Positions 1-7,241 of a stretch of 61,881 nt of DNA are shown in pieces. Under the pieces are notes generated by a model. It did no database searches. It was not told the DNA's origin and saw only the letters and a program-made list of their open reading frames with translations. A program made the position numbers and the translations under genes. This stretch comes from Acidobacteriota bacterium (lineage in GTDB: Bacteria; Acidobacteriota; Vicinamibacteria; Fen-336), in assembly GCA_003222275.1 (NCBI GenBank), contig QHVJ01000077.1, positions 1 through 61,881 on the forward strand, in the 5' to 3' direction. Within the stretch, counting starts at the first letter, position 1. Each line of letters starts with the position of its first letter.

Positions 1-1
1 G

Positions 2-1171
2 AGCTGGTGGCCGGCCTACACGGCGTGGCAGGCGTTTGCGGTGAAGGTCCTGGCCGAGGGTGGCCGCAACGCCGACAGCCACTTCAACCGGCTCTACGGC
101 TACGTCGACCGGATGCCGGTCTTTGCCCTCGCCTACCTGCTGGACGCTACCGTCGCCCGGGGAGAACGTTCTCCGCGCGAGGGGGAGCTGCTGCGTCGGA
201 TCGAGAATGCCGTGCTGCCGGAGGCAGGGATGGCCCACGTCGAGGAGCTGTCCGATCCGTACCTGCTGTGGTTCTGGAACTCCAACGTGCGGTCGACGGC
301 GGTCGTGCTCGGCAGCCTCGTGCGCGCGGTCCCCGACGACGGCCTGGCGCCGGCGATGGCGCGCTGGCTGGTGCGGGCGCGGAAGAACGGGCGTTGGGGC
401 AACACGCAGGAGAACGGCGTCGCCCTCGAGGCGCTCGTGGACTACTACAAGAAGTACGAGTCCGAGGTCCCCGATTTCACGGCGGAAGTGAAGCTGGGCT
501 CGCGCGAGCTGGCCCGCGACGCCTTCACCGAGAGGTCCAGCGAAGCGCGCCCTCACGACGTTCCCATGAAGGACCTGCGGGCGCGCGGCCCGGAGGGGGA
601 GAAACTCGATCTCGTCTTCGAGCGCAAGGGAGCGGGGACGCTGCACTACGTCGCGCGGTTGAAGTACGCGGTCGACGCGCCGTCCCTGCCCGGCATGGAC
701 AAGGGGTTCCTCGTCGAGCGCCGCTACGGTCCGGCGAACGGCGGCGACACGGCGTCGCCGTCGACCCGCTTCAAGGCCGGCGACCTCGTGCGCGTGACCT
801 TGACCTTCCGGCTGCCGAAGGAGCGCCGGTTCGTGGCCGTGACCGATCCTCTTCCCGCCGGGTTCGAGCCGGTCGAGTCCTGGTTCGCCACCACTGCCGC
901 CGACCTTGCGCGCGAGCAAGAAGGCGAAGAGAGCCCGCGTGACAACTGGGAGCGCTGGTGGCAGAAGGGCGGCTTCGACCACGTGGAGCGGCACGACGAC
1001 CGCGTCCTCCTTTTCGCCACGCGGCTGGCCGAGGGTGAGCACATCTTCTCTTATGTCGTCCGGGCCACGACCGCCGGGACCTTCCGTACGGCCCCCGCGC
1101 GGGCCGAGGAGATGTACGAGCCCGAGGTCTTCGGCCGCACGGAATCGGCCGTGATCGAGGTGACGCCATGA
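2..1171 (+). CDS. Alpha-2-macroglobulin family protein, C-terminal part (5' truncated by window edge)
   Basis: This is the last 389 residues of a large alpha-2-macroglobulin-like protein; the thioester site and N-terminal domains lie off the left edge. The fragment opens in the helical thioester-domain region (SWWPAYTAWQAF) and carries the typical GRWGNTQENGVALEAL helix near residues 130-145. It ends in a beta-rich receptor-type domain with DHVERHDDRVLLFATRL and MYEPEVFGRTES. Bacterial members are periplasmic or secreted protease traps. The stop overlaps the pbpC start (ATGA at 1168-1171). Pairing of this gene with pbpC is a known arrangement linked to protecting a cell whose peptidoglycan is being repaired. 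No signal peptide can be judged because the N-terminus is missing. Confidence 0.88.
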   Translation, partial: SWWPAYTAWQAFAVKVLAEGGRNADSHFNRLYGYVDRMPVFALAYLLDATVARGERSPREGELLRRIENAVLPEAGMAHVEELSDPYLLWFWNSNVRSTAVVLGSLVRAVPDDGLAPAMARWLVRARKNGRWGNTQENGVALEALVDYYKKYESEVPDFTAEVKLGSRELARDAFTERSSEARPHDVPMKDLRARGPEGEKLDLVFERKGAGTLHYVARLKYAVDAPSLPGMDKGFLVERRYGPANGGDTASPSTRFKAGDLVRVTLTFRLPKERRFVAVTDPLPAGFEPVESWFATTAADLAREQEGEESPRDNWERWWQKGGFDHVERHDDRVLLFATRLAEGEHIFSYVVRATTAGTFRTAPARAEEMYEPEVFGRTESAVIEVTP

Positions 1172-3507
1172 CACGAAGGACGCTCGCCTACGGCATCGGG
1201 CTCCTGTCGCTGCTCGCCGCCGCGTGGATACGCTGCGGACCGCTGCCCGACGGGCTGCTCTCGACGCCCGACCAGGTCTCGACGGAAGTGGTCGACCGCC
1301 GCGGCGTGCCGCTCTACGAATCGCTCTCCGCCAACGCCACGCGGAGCCGGTTCCTGCCCGCCGACCGCCTGCCCGAGACGCTCGTCGAGGCCACGCTCGC
1401 CGCCGAGGACCGGCGCTTCTTCGCCCACCCCGGCGTGGACCCGCTCGCGGTTCTTCGCGCGCTCTGGCACGACCTGAAGGCGGGACGGATGGCCGAAGGC
1501 GGCTCGACGCTGACGCAGCAGACGGCGAAGCTCCTCATCGACCGCCCGCGCACCCTGCGCGGGAAGCTGCGCGAGACCGTGCTTGCGCTGCGGCTCGAGC
1601 ACCGCCTGGGCAAACGCGAGATCCTGGCCCTCTACCTGAGCCTCGCGCCGTACGGCAACCAGCGCGTGGGAGCCGAAGCGGCGAGCCGGGGCTACTTCGG
1701 CTGCGGGGCCGCCAGCCTGACGCCTGCGCAAGCCGCCTTCCTGGCCGGCCTGCCCCAGCGGCCCACGGTTCTCGATCCGTACCGCAACTTCGACGCCGCC
1801 TTGCGCCGGCAGCGATGGGTGCTGGCGCGGATGGCGGAGGAGGGCTATCTCGACGCCGACGAGCTGGCCCGGGCTCTCGCCGAGCGCCTGAGGCTCGTCC
1901 GCGACCCGGCCGCGTTTACCGCGCACCACTTCGTCGAGCGCGTTCTCTCGTCGCTGCCCCGGCCGTGGCCACGGCGGGTCGAGACCACCCTCGACACCGC
2001 GCTGCAGGCCGAGGTGCGGGGCATCCTCGAGATGCACCGCGACCGGCTGCGCGACCACGGCGCGCACGCGGCGGCCGTCGCCGTCCTCGACAACCGCCGC
2101 GGCGAGTGGCTGGCCTGGGAAGGATCGGGGGACTACTTCGACGCCGACCATGGCGGCGCGATCGACGGCGTCGTCAGCCCGCGCCAGCCCGGTTCGGCCC
2201 TCAAGCCCTTCACCTACGCGCTCGCCTTCGAGCGCGGCTTCACCCCCGCCAGCGTCCTTCCCGATCTGCCGTCGCATTTCCCGACGGCACTCGATGGGGT
2301 CGTCTACAGCCCGCGGAACTACGACGGCGTCTTCCGCGGCCCGCTCCGGGCCCGGCCGGCCCTGGCCGGCTCCGAGAACATCCCCGCGGTGTGGACACTC
2401 TCGCAGGTCGGTGTCCCCGGCCTGCTGCGGCTGCTGCGCCAGGCCGGGCTCACCACACTCGACAAGAGCGCCGAGCATTACGGCTTCGCGCTCACGATGG
2501 GGGACGCCGAGGTGCGGCTCGACGAGCTGGTCGGCGGCTACGCGGCTCTCGCCCGCGGCGGCCTCGCCCGGGCGCCGACGATGATCCGCGCCCTCGTGCG
2601 GCCGGATGGGACGCGGGTCGAGATGCCGTCGTCCGAGCCGCAGCGGATCTTGTCCGACCGCGCGGCTTTCTGGGTCGCCGACGTGCTCTCCGATTCGCGC
2701 GCGCGCGCCTACGTTTTCGGCGTCGGCGGCAGCCTCGACTTCCCCTTCCAGGTGGCGGCGAAGACCGGCACGTCCCAGGCGTACCGCGACAACTGGACGC
2801 TGGGCTTCACGCGGGAAGTGACGGTCGGCGTGTGGGTGGGGAACTTCGACCGCGAAGAGCTGCGCAACTCGTCGGGCGTCACGGGCGCGGCGCCCATCTT
2901 CCACGACGTGCTGCTCGCCGCCCAGCGGCGCGTGATGGGCCGCTGGCCCGGCCCCGACGACCCGCCGCTGGCCGCGCCCCCGCCGGACCTGGTGCCGAGA
3001 CAGATTTGCGCGCTTTCGGGCCTCGCGGCCACGGAGCTCTGTCCCTCCGTGGAGACGGAGTGGCTGCCCCCGGACCGGCCGTTGTCATCGTGCCGGTGGC
3101 ATCGACATCGACAAGGCCGCGTGGTCGTGTCGTGGCCGCCGCGCTATCGGGCCTGGGCGCGCGAGCACGGGCGGCTGGACCTCACCACGATCGCCGAAGC
3201 GTCGCGGCCGAGCGAGGGTGCGTCTCCCCGGGCGGCGGAGGCCGCGGGCGAAGCGCCAGGCATCGTGAACCCGCCCAAAGGCGCAACCTACCTGCGCGAT
3301 CCGACGCTCCGCGATGCCTTCCAGACGCTGCCGCTCCGGGCCATCGCCCGCAGCCGCGCCCGCCTGGCTTGGGAAGTCGACGGCCGTGCCGTGGGCAGCG
3401 CTCTGCCGGAGGCGGCGGTGCCCTGGCCCCTGGTTCCGGGCCGCCACGTCGTCAGCGTCCGGGACGAGCACGGCCGCCGGGATGAGGCGGAGATAATGGT
3501 GAAGTAA
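1168..3507 (+). CDS. pbpC: Penicillin-binding protein 1C (bifunctional transglycosylase/transpeptidase)
   Basis: The 779-residue protein polymerises and cross-links peptidoglycan on the outer face of the inner membrane. A membrane anchor spans about residues 8-21. The GT51 transglycosylase domain follows, with AAEDRRFFAHPGVDP (Glu about 80) and EGGSTLTQQ (about 110). The transpeptidase domain has the SxxK motif in GSALKPF (Ser about 343) and the KTGTS box (about 532). The last 90 residues are the beta domain specific to the PBP1C type (PKGATYLRDP to the end). Length is normal for PbpC. The start codon overlaps the upstream macroglobulin stop by four bases, so the two are probably translated together. 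Confidence 0.95.
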   Translation: MTRRTLAYGIGLLSLLAAAWIRCGPLPDGLLSTPDQVSTEVVDRRGVPLYESLSANATRSRFLPADRLPETLVEATLAAEDRRFFAHPGVDPLAVLRALWHDLKAGRMAEGGSTLTQQTAKLLIDRPRTLRGKLRETVLALRLEHRLGKREILALYLSLAPYGNQRVGAEAASRGYFGCGAASLTPAQAAFLAGLPQRPTVLDPYRNFDAALRRQRWVLARMAEEGYLDADELARALAERLRLVRDPAAFTAHHFVERVLSSLPRPWPRRVETTLDTALQAEVRGILEMHRDRLRDHGAHAAAVAVLDNRRGEWLAWEGSGDYFDADHGGAIDGVVSPRQPGSALKPFTYALAFERGFTPASVLPDLPSHFPTALDGVVYSPRNYDGVFRGPLRARPALAGSENIPAVWTLSQVGVPGLLRLLRQAGLTTLDKSAEHYGFALTMGDAEVRLDELVGGYAALARGGLARAPTMIRALVRPDGTRVEMPSSEPQRILSDRAAFWVADVLSDSRARAYVFGVGGSLDFPFQVAAKTGTSQAYRDNWTLGFTREVTVGVWVGNFDREELRNSSGVTGAAPIFHDVLLAAQRRVMGRWPGPDDPPLAAPPPDLVPRQICALSGLAATELCPSVETEWLPPDRPLSSCRWHRHRQGRVVVSWPPRYRAWAREHGRLDLTTIAEASRPSEGASPRAAEAAGEAPGIVNPPKGATYLRDPTLRDAFQTLPLRAIARSRARLAWEVDGRAVGSALPEAAVPWPLVPGRHVVSVRDEHGRRDEAEIMVK

Positions 3508-3601
3508 CCGCGGCCCACGCGCTCGCCGTCGCGCTGCTGATGACGGCCGTGGTCACGGTTATCGTCGCCCTGGCGACGGTTGCCCTCCGCTCGGAGTAAC
3601 A

Positions 3602-3746
3602 GCTGCGAGCGAAGCGGGATTCATTCCCCCCGGGCCGCGTAGCGGACCCGCTGGATGAGCGGCGGCGAATTCATTTCGGCGCCGCGGAAGAAGCGAGCGG
3701 GGGGTCAGGGGGGCGCGCCGCTAGCGCCCCCCTGCTCGATGATGAC
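3602..3746. repeat. GC-rich palindromic repeat, two copies (one partial) between convergent genes
   Basis: The first, partial copy (from 3602) has the GCTGCGAGCG left end and the GCGGGATTCATTCCC hairpin. A second copy starts at 3657 and is complete. Its second hairpin has stem AGGGGGGCGC, loop GCCGCTA and the complementary arm GCGCCCCCCT. The loop is identical to that in the tandem array at 30.6 kb, but the stem carries C-G where the array has T-A, a compensatory change. The repeat supplies the 3' end of the downstream minus-strand phosphodiesterase gene. The stretch 3508-3601 between pbpC and the repeat holds only a 19-codon hydrophobic reading frame that I do not accept as a gene. Confidence 0.7.
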
Positions 3747-6502
3747 GCCGCCAGCGCTTTCGTCAGGATGGAGCCGGTGGCCTGCGCCGGAGGATCCAGC
3801 CCGAGTAGCGCGGCCAGGGTCGGGGCGACGTCGATCTGGCGGATCGGTCCCAGGCTGACGCCGCGGGCCACGCCGGGACCGGCCACGACGAACCCCGCCT
3901 GCATCTCGCTGCGCTCCGGGTTCAAGCCGTGCGCACCCCGGGGAGCGACCTCTTCGACGACCGGGCCCTCGAGGGAAGCGGACACGTCGTAGCCGGGCGC
4001 GAGCGACAGGTACAGGTCGCCCCCGTTTGGCCCGCCGAAAGACGGCTCCCGGCCCGCGGCGCGGGGGTCGAGCAGATCGAGCACCACCGGCCGGGTGCTC
4101 GCCGGGTCGCGCACGCTGCGGAGCGCGGCGGCGACGGCCGCGCGCACGCCGTCTTCCTCCTCCGGGGCCACCACCCCTCCCGGCCGCGAGTTGCGATTGA
4201 TGAGGACGAAGCCCGAGTTGCCCGGGAAATAGACGGCCTTCGTTCGCGAAAGATCGATCCCGCCCCGCGCGTCCAGGGCGGCGAGGCCGGCCTGGACGAG
4301 CGCCACGTTGGGTCGCAGGAGGCGCGACGCGCCCGCCATGCCGTGGTCGCCGGCCACGGCCAGGATCGTGCGCTCGTCCGCGCGCGCCGCCAGGTGGCCC
4401 ACGTAGGCGTCCACCACCTTCAGCACCTCGTCGAGAAAGCCGTGCAGCCTCCCGGCGAGCGCGGCATCGTGGCCGGGGAGGGTCGGATCGAGATACCCCC
4501 GCCAGAGATGGAGCGCCTCGTCGGGATACGGGAGGTAGGTGACGAGCAGGTCGCGTGCGGTGCGGTCGAGGGCGAAGTCGGCGAGCCGCGTGAACTGACG
4601 AGCCACGAGCGCCACCGTCTCGAGGTAGCGCCGCTCCGCCGTGCCGTCCCCGGCCTTCCACAGCGGCGGCCCCAGCTCGCCGCGCTCGTAGGCCCGGCCG
4701 CCGCCGTTGCCCACGAATCCTCCGGAGGCCTGGTAGGCCGCCGACTCGACGCGCGGCTTGCTCGCGCGGAGCAGGTGCACGCCGGAGCGATAAAGAAGGA
4801 TGTGAGTGCCGTCGGCGGACAGCTCGAACAGGCGGAAGCAGGCCGCGGCCTCGCCACCGCCGATGCGCAAGGTCAAGCCGCCGAAGGCCGAAGCGTCGGC
4901 GCCGCGGGCCGGCGTCGGCTTGAGAACGATGCCTCCCTTCGCATCGCGATCCAGACCGACGTAGAGCGTGTCGAAGCCGTGGGTGGGATCGCCGGGATCG
5001 TCGTACAGCAGGCCGTCGATGCGCGCGCCGGACAGGGCGATCTCGATCTCCTTCGGCGCTCCATCGTGCGCGGGAAGCGCACCGCGCCACTCGCCGACGT
5101 CACGCAAGGGTAGATCGGCCGCGGTGTAGGCACGGTCGGGGATCTGAACGCCCTGGTAGGCGTTCATGAGCGTCAGCCCGCGGCCGTAGTTGCCGCCGAA
5201 GCGGCGCTCCTCGAGGAACGGGCCGAAGGGAAACGTCTGCGTGGCGGACACGACGCTGGCGTCGAGGCCCTGGCGGGCGGCGGTCACCCACAGGGGCTCG
5301 GCGACGAGGTGGGCCGACGTGTAGCCGTCGTCGCTTTGCAGCACCGACGCCCCGGGCACGGCCACGTCGTTGCCCGCGATGCCGTTGCGGTCGCTCCACG
5401 CACCGGTGAAGAGCGCGGCGTGGCCGGCGGCGGTCTTCGCGGGCAAGGTGCTGAGGGACGACGTGGCCGTGGCCCCGCGCTGGCGCAGCCGGGCCAGGCT
5501 CGGCATGACCCCGCGCGTCACCGCGTCGTCGAGGAGGTCGGCGGCGGAGCCGTCGAGGCTGACGAGGATGGCTCGCGATTGGCGGCGGACGTAGGGGACG
5601 CGAAAGGACGCATCGACGGGGGGCCGGCCCGCTTCGTCCCACGCCGAGAGCCACAGCGAGCCGATGTCGGTGGCGGAGGCGGCGAGCCGCGCGCGCAGCG
5701 CCCGGCCCTGGCGCGCGTAGAGCTTCGAATAATAGAGGTCGTCGTAGCGGTCGTCGAAGGGCGTGTCCGCCAGGTCCTGGGGCCCCGCGGACTCGCGGTC
5801 GGCGGCGAGCGCGCTCTCGGCGCCCGAGAAGGAATCCTGCAGCACCTCGAAGGTGAAGGCCACCGGATCGACGACGCGGTGAGCCGGGGCCGGACGCACG
5901 TCCGCCTCCAGCTGGCACTCGTACCGCTCCACCATCTCGCCTTCCCAGCGGTTGTGGAAGCCCGTCTGGCCGGTGAGCTGGCCGTCGTAGTTCACGACCG
6001 CGTGGAGGGGGACGTGGGCGTCGCCCTCGTAATGGCTGACGGCCGCCGCCGCGGCGAGGATCCGTGTGGGTTCGCCGGCCCGGAACGCCGCCACGAGCTC
6101 CCGATACGCCTCGCCGACGCGCCAGGGCAAGCGTCCCTTCTCGACCGCCGCCGCGCCGTGACGCACCCGGTGCTCGGTCTCGCGGCGCGGGATGTCGGGG
6201 AAGGGGAACGCGCCGAAGGCGTCCATGTCGAGGAAGTGGTTCGGCCCTTCGCCGGGCTTTCCGGCGCCCCGCCAGAGATCCGGATCGATGGCGTGCTCGA
6301 CCACGTAGGACGCGTTGCCTTCGAAAAGGGGACGCAGCGCCACCGGCAGGAGCGGGATCGCCTTCGCCGTGACCATCCGGTGGGCGGTGAAACCCCACGC
6401 CCCCGCGGGCCGGGCCGGGGCGAGGACGAGCAGCAGCGCCGCCGCGGCCGCCGCCGGCGCGCGAGGCGCGCGGCGCGCGCCGAGAATGGAGCCGGAAGAC
6501 AC
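3671..6502 (-). CDS. Secreted two-domain protein: S1/P1-nuclease-like (zinc) domain fused to type I phosphodiesterase/alkaline phosphatase
   Basis: The 943-residue protein has a signal peptide that would be cut before Trp36 (PAGA/WGF). An N-terminal Trp is a zinc ligand in the S1/P1 nuclease and zinc phospholipase C fold. Other matching metal positions are His41, His89/Asp92, His157, Asp161, His163, His183 and Glu187. From about residue 310 a type I phosphodiesterase/nucleotide pyrophosphatase domain begins: AILVSLDG (Asp317), LPAKTAAGH with Thr357 as probable nucleophile, YLPYPDEALH (Asp660, His664), AVAGDHGMAG (Asp718, His719) and a late GAHG. Substrate is unknown; nucleotide or phospholipid turnover in the periplasm is inferred. 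The last 24 or so residues are read from a palindromic repeat. It lies 3 bases downstream of the GspC-like gene and probably shares its promoter. Confidence 0.85.
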   Translation of the reverse strand: MSSGSILGARRAPRAPAAAAAALLLVLAPARPAGAWGFTAHRMVTAKAIPLLPVALRPLFEGNASYVVEHAIDPDLWRGAGKPGEGPNHFLDMDAFGAFPFPDIPRRETEHRVRHGAAAVEKGRLPWRVGEAYRELVAAFRAGEPTRILAAAAAVSHYEGDAHVPLHAVVNYDGQLTGQTGFHNRWEGEMVERYECQLEADVRPAPAHRVVDPVAFTFEVLQDSFSGAESALAADRESAGPQDLADTPFDDRYDDLYYSKLYARQGRALRARLAASATDIGSLWLSAWDEAGRPPVDASFRVPYVRRQSRAILVSLDGSAADLLDDAVTRGVMPSLARLRQRGATATSSLSTLPAKTAAGHAALFTGAWSDRNGIAGNDVAVPGASVLQSDDGYTSAHLVAEPLWVTAARQGLDASVVSATQTFPFGPFLEERRFGGNYGRGLTLMNAYQGVQIPDRAYTAADLPLRDVGEWRGALPAHDGAPKEIEIALSGARIDGLLYDDPGDPTHGFDTLYVGLDRDAKGGIVLKPTPARGADASAFGGLTLRIGGGEAAACFRLFELSADGTHILLYRSGVHLLRASKPRVESAAYQASGGFVGNGGGRAYERGELGPPLWKAGDGTAERRYLETVALVARQFTRLADFALDRTARDLLVTYLPYPDEALHLWRGYLDPTLPGHDAALAGRLHGFLDEVLKVVDAYVGHLAARADERTILAVAGDHGMAGASRLLRPNVALVQAGLAALDARGGIDLSRTKAVYFPGNSGFVLINRNSRPGGVVAPEEEDGVRAAVAAALRSVRDPASTRPVVLDLLDPRAAGREPSFGGPNGGDLYLSLAPGYDVSASLEGPVVEEVAPRGAHGLNPERSEMQAGFVVAGPGVARGVSLGPIRQIDVAPTLAALLGLDPPAQATGSILTKALAASSSSRGALAARPPDPPLASSAAPK

Positions 6503-6505
6503 GCG

Positions 6506-7129
6506 CTAACGCAGGTGGACGCTGAGGGCGACGGGCTGGCCGTTGCGCAGGACCACGGCCCGGATGTCGCTCTCGGACTGCAGCCGCGGCCACAGGCCGA
6601 TGAGCGTCGCGAGGCTGTCGATCGGCACGTCGTTGATGCTCGTGATGACGTCGCCGGCCCGGAGGCCGGCGTCGCTCAGCAGGGTCCCCTCGGGGAGCCG
6701 CGTGAGCGTGAAGCCCGCCACCTGTCCTGCTTCCGTCACCGGGACGAGCGTCGTCTCGGCCAGGATGCGCGGCACCTCCTGCCCCAGCCGCCGCTCCATG
6801 TCGCGGCGCTCCATCGATCGCGCGGGCGTCGCGGGATCTTCGGGCGGGCCGGAGGCGATCGCGGGGGGCACGGAGGGAGGGGGCGCCGCCCTCATGCCGG
6901 CCAGGCGCACGTCCACGCGCTCGCCCCCGAAGTCGAGCGACACGAGTCCCGGAGAGACGGCGGTCACGCGGCCGCCGAAGGCGGACTCCCCGACGCCGGC
7001 GATCCGCTCGCGCCCCCCCGAGCGCAGGATGGCGACGCCGGCGCCGGGGCGGCGGCTCACGATGATGCCCACCGCCTCGAGGTCGGCGGGCGGCCCGGCG
7101 AGCACGGCGAGCAGGAGCAGCGGTCCCAT
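6506..7129 (-). CDS. GspC-like PDZ-domain protein (type II secretion inner-membrane component C homologue)
   Basis: The 207-residue protein has a short hydrophobic N-terminus, then a GspC-type homology region (GIIVSRRPGAGVAILRSGG, about residues 20-65) and a C-terminal PDZ domain (about 125-207) with GLRAGDVITSINDVPI. In GspC the first region contacts the secretin and the PDZ helps select substrates. No other general secretion genes adjoin it; instead it precedes a secreted phosphodiesterase by 3 bases. A role as a dedicated or scattered T2SS subunit is inference. A strong promoter (TTGACA, 17 bp, TAGCTT) ends 9 bases before the ATG. An independent PDZ protein is the alternative reading. Confidence 0.7.
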   Translation of the reverse strand: MGPLLLLAVLAGPPADLEAVGIIVSRRPGAGVAILRSGGRERIAGVGESAFGGRVTAVSPGLVSLDFGGERVDVRLAGMRAAPPPSVPPAIASGPPEDPATPARSMERRDMERRLGQEVPRILAETTLVPVTEAGQVAGFTLTRLPEGTLLSDAGLRAGDVITSINDVPIDSLATLIGLWPRLQSESDIRAVVLRNGQPVALSVHLR

Positions 7130-7138
7130 CGTCGACCC

Positions 7139-7167
7139 AAGCTATGCCCCCCGCCGCGTCGTGTCAA
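7139..7167 (-). promoter_or_regulatory. Sigma-70-type promoter of the GspC-like/phosphodiesterase pair
   Basis: On the minus strand TTGACA (7162-7167) and TAGCTT (7139-7144) are separated by exactly 17 bp. The start codon at 7129 lies 9 bases beyond the -10 box, giving a leader of only a few bases. The same pair of hexamers and spacer occurs upstream of pilM. Confidence 0.65.
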
Positions 7168-7171
7168 TTGC

Positions 7172-7204
7172 GAGCTGGGGTGCGCCGCGAGCACCCCCCA
7201 GCTC
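7172..7204. repeat. Single-hairpin copy of the palindromic repeat between divergent promoters
   Basis: GAGCTGGGGTGC, loop GCCGCGA, then GCACCCCCCAGCTC form a near-perfect stem with two bulged C residues. The loop and stem correspond to the second hairpin of the 30.6-kb array units. It lies between the minus promoter at 7139-7167 and the plus -10 element at 7213-7221. Confidence 0.6.
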
Positions 7205-7212
7205 AACGAGAG

Positions 7213-7221
7213 TGCTATAGT
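7213..7221 (+). promoter_or_regulatory. Extended -10 element (TGcTATAGT) upstream of the SpoIIE-type phosphatase
   Basis: TGCTATAGT lies 21 bases before the GTG start at 7242 and has no recognisable -35 box. A GGAG ribosome site (7233-7236) follows it. Confidence 0.4.
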
Positions 7222-7241
7222 CGCGCCCGGTCCGGAGCTCC

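Noticed and set aside
1051..2904. 617-codon minus-strand frame opposite pbpC
   Set aside because: It is the antisense shadow of pbpC, with composition typical of high-GC complements and no family motif.
3540..3599. 19-codon hydrophobic frame (MTAVVTVIVALATVALRSE) after pbpC
   Set aside because: It looks like a small membrane peptide, but there is no ribosome site and GC-rich sequence gives such frames by chance. It could be revisited if conserved.
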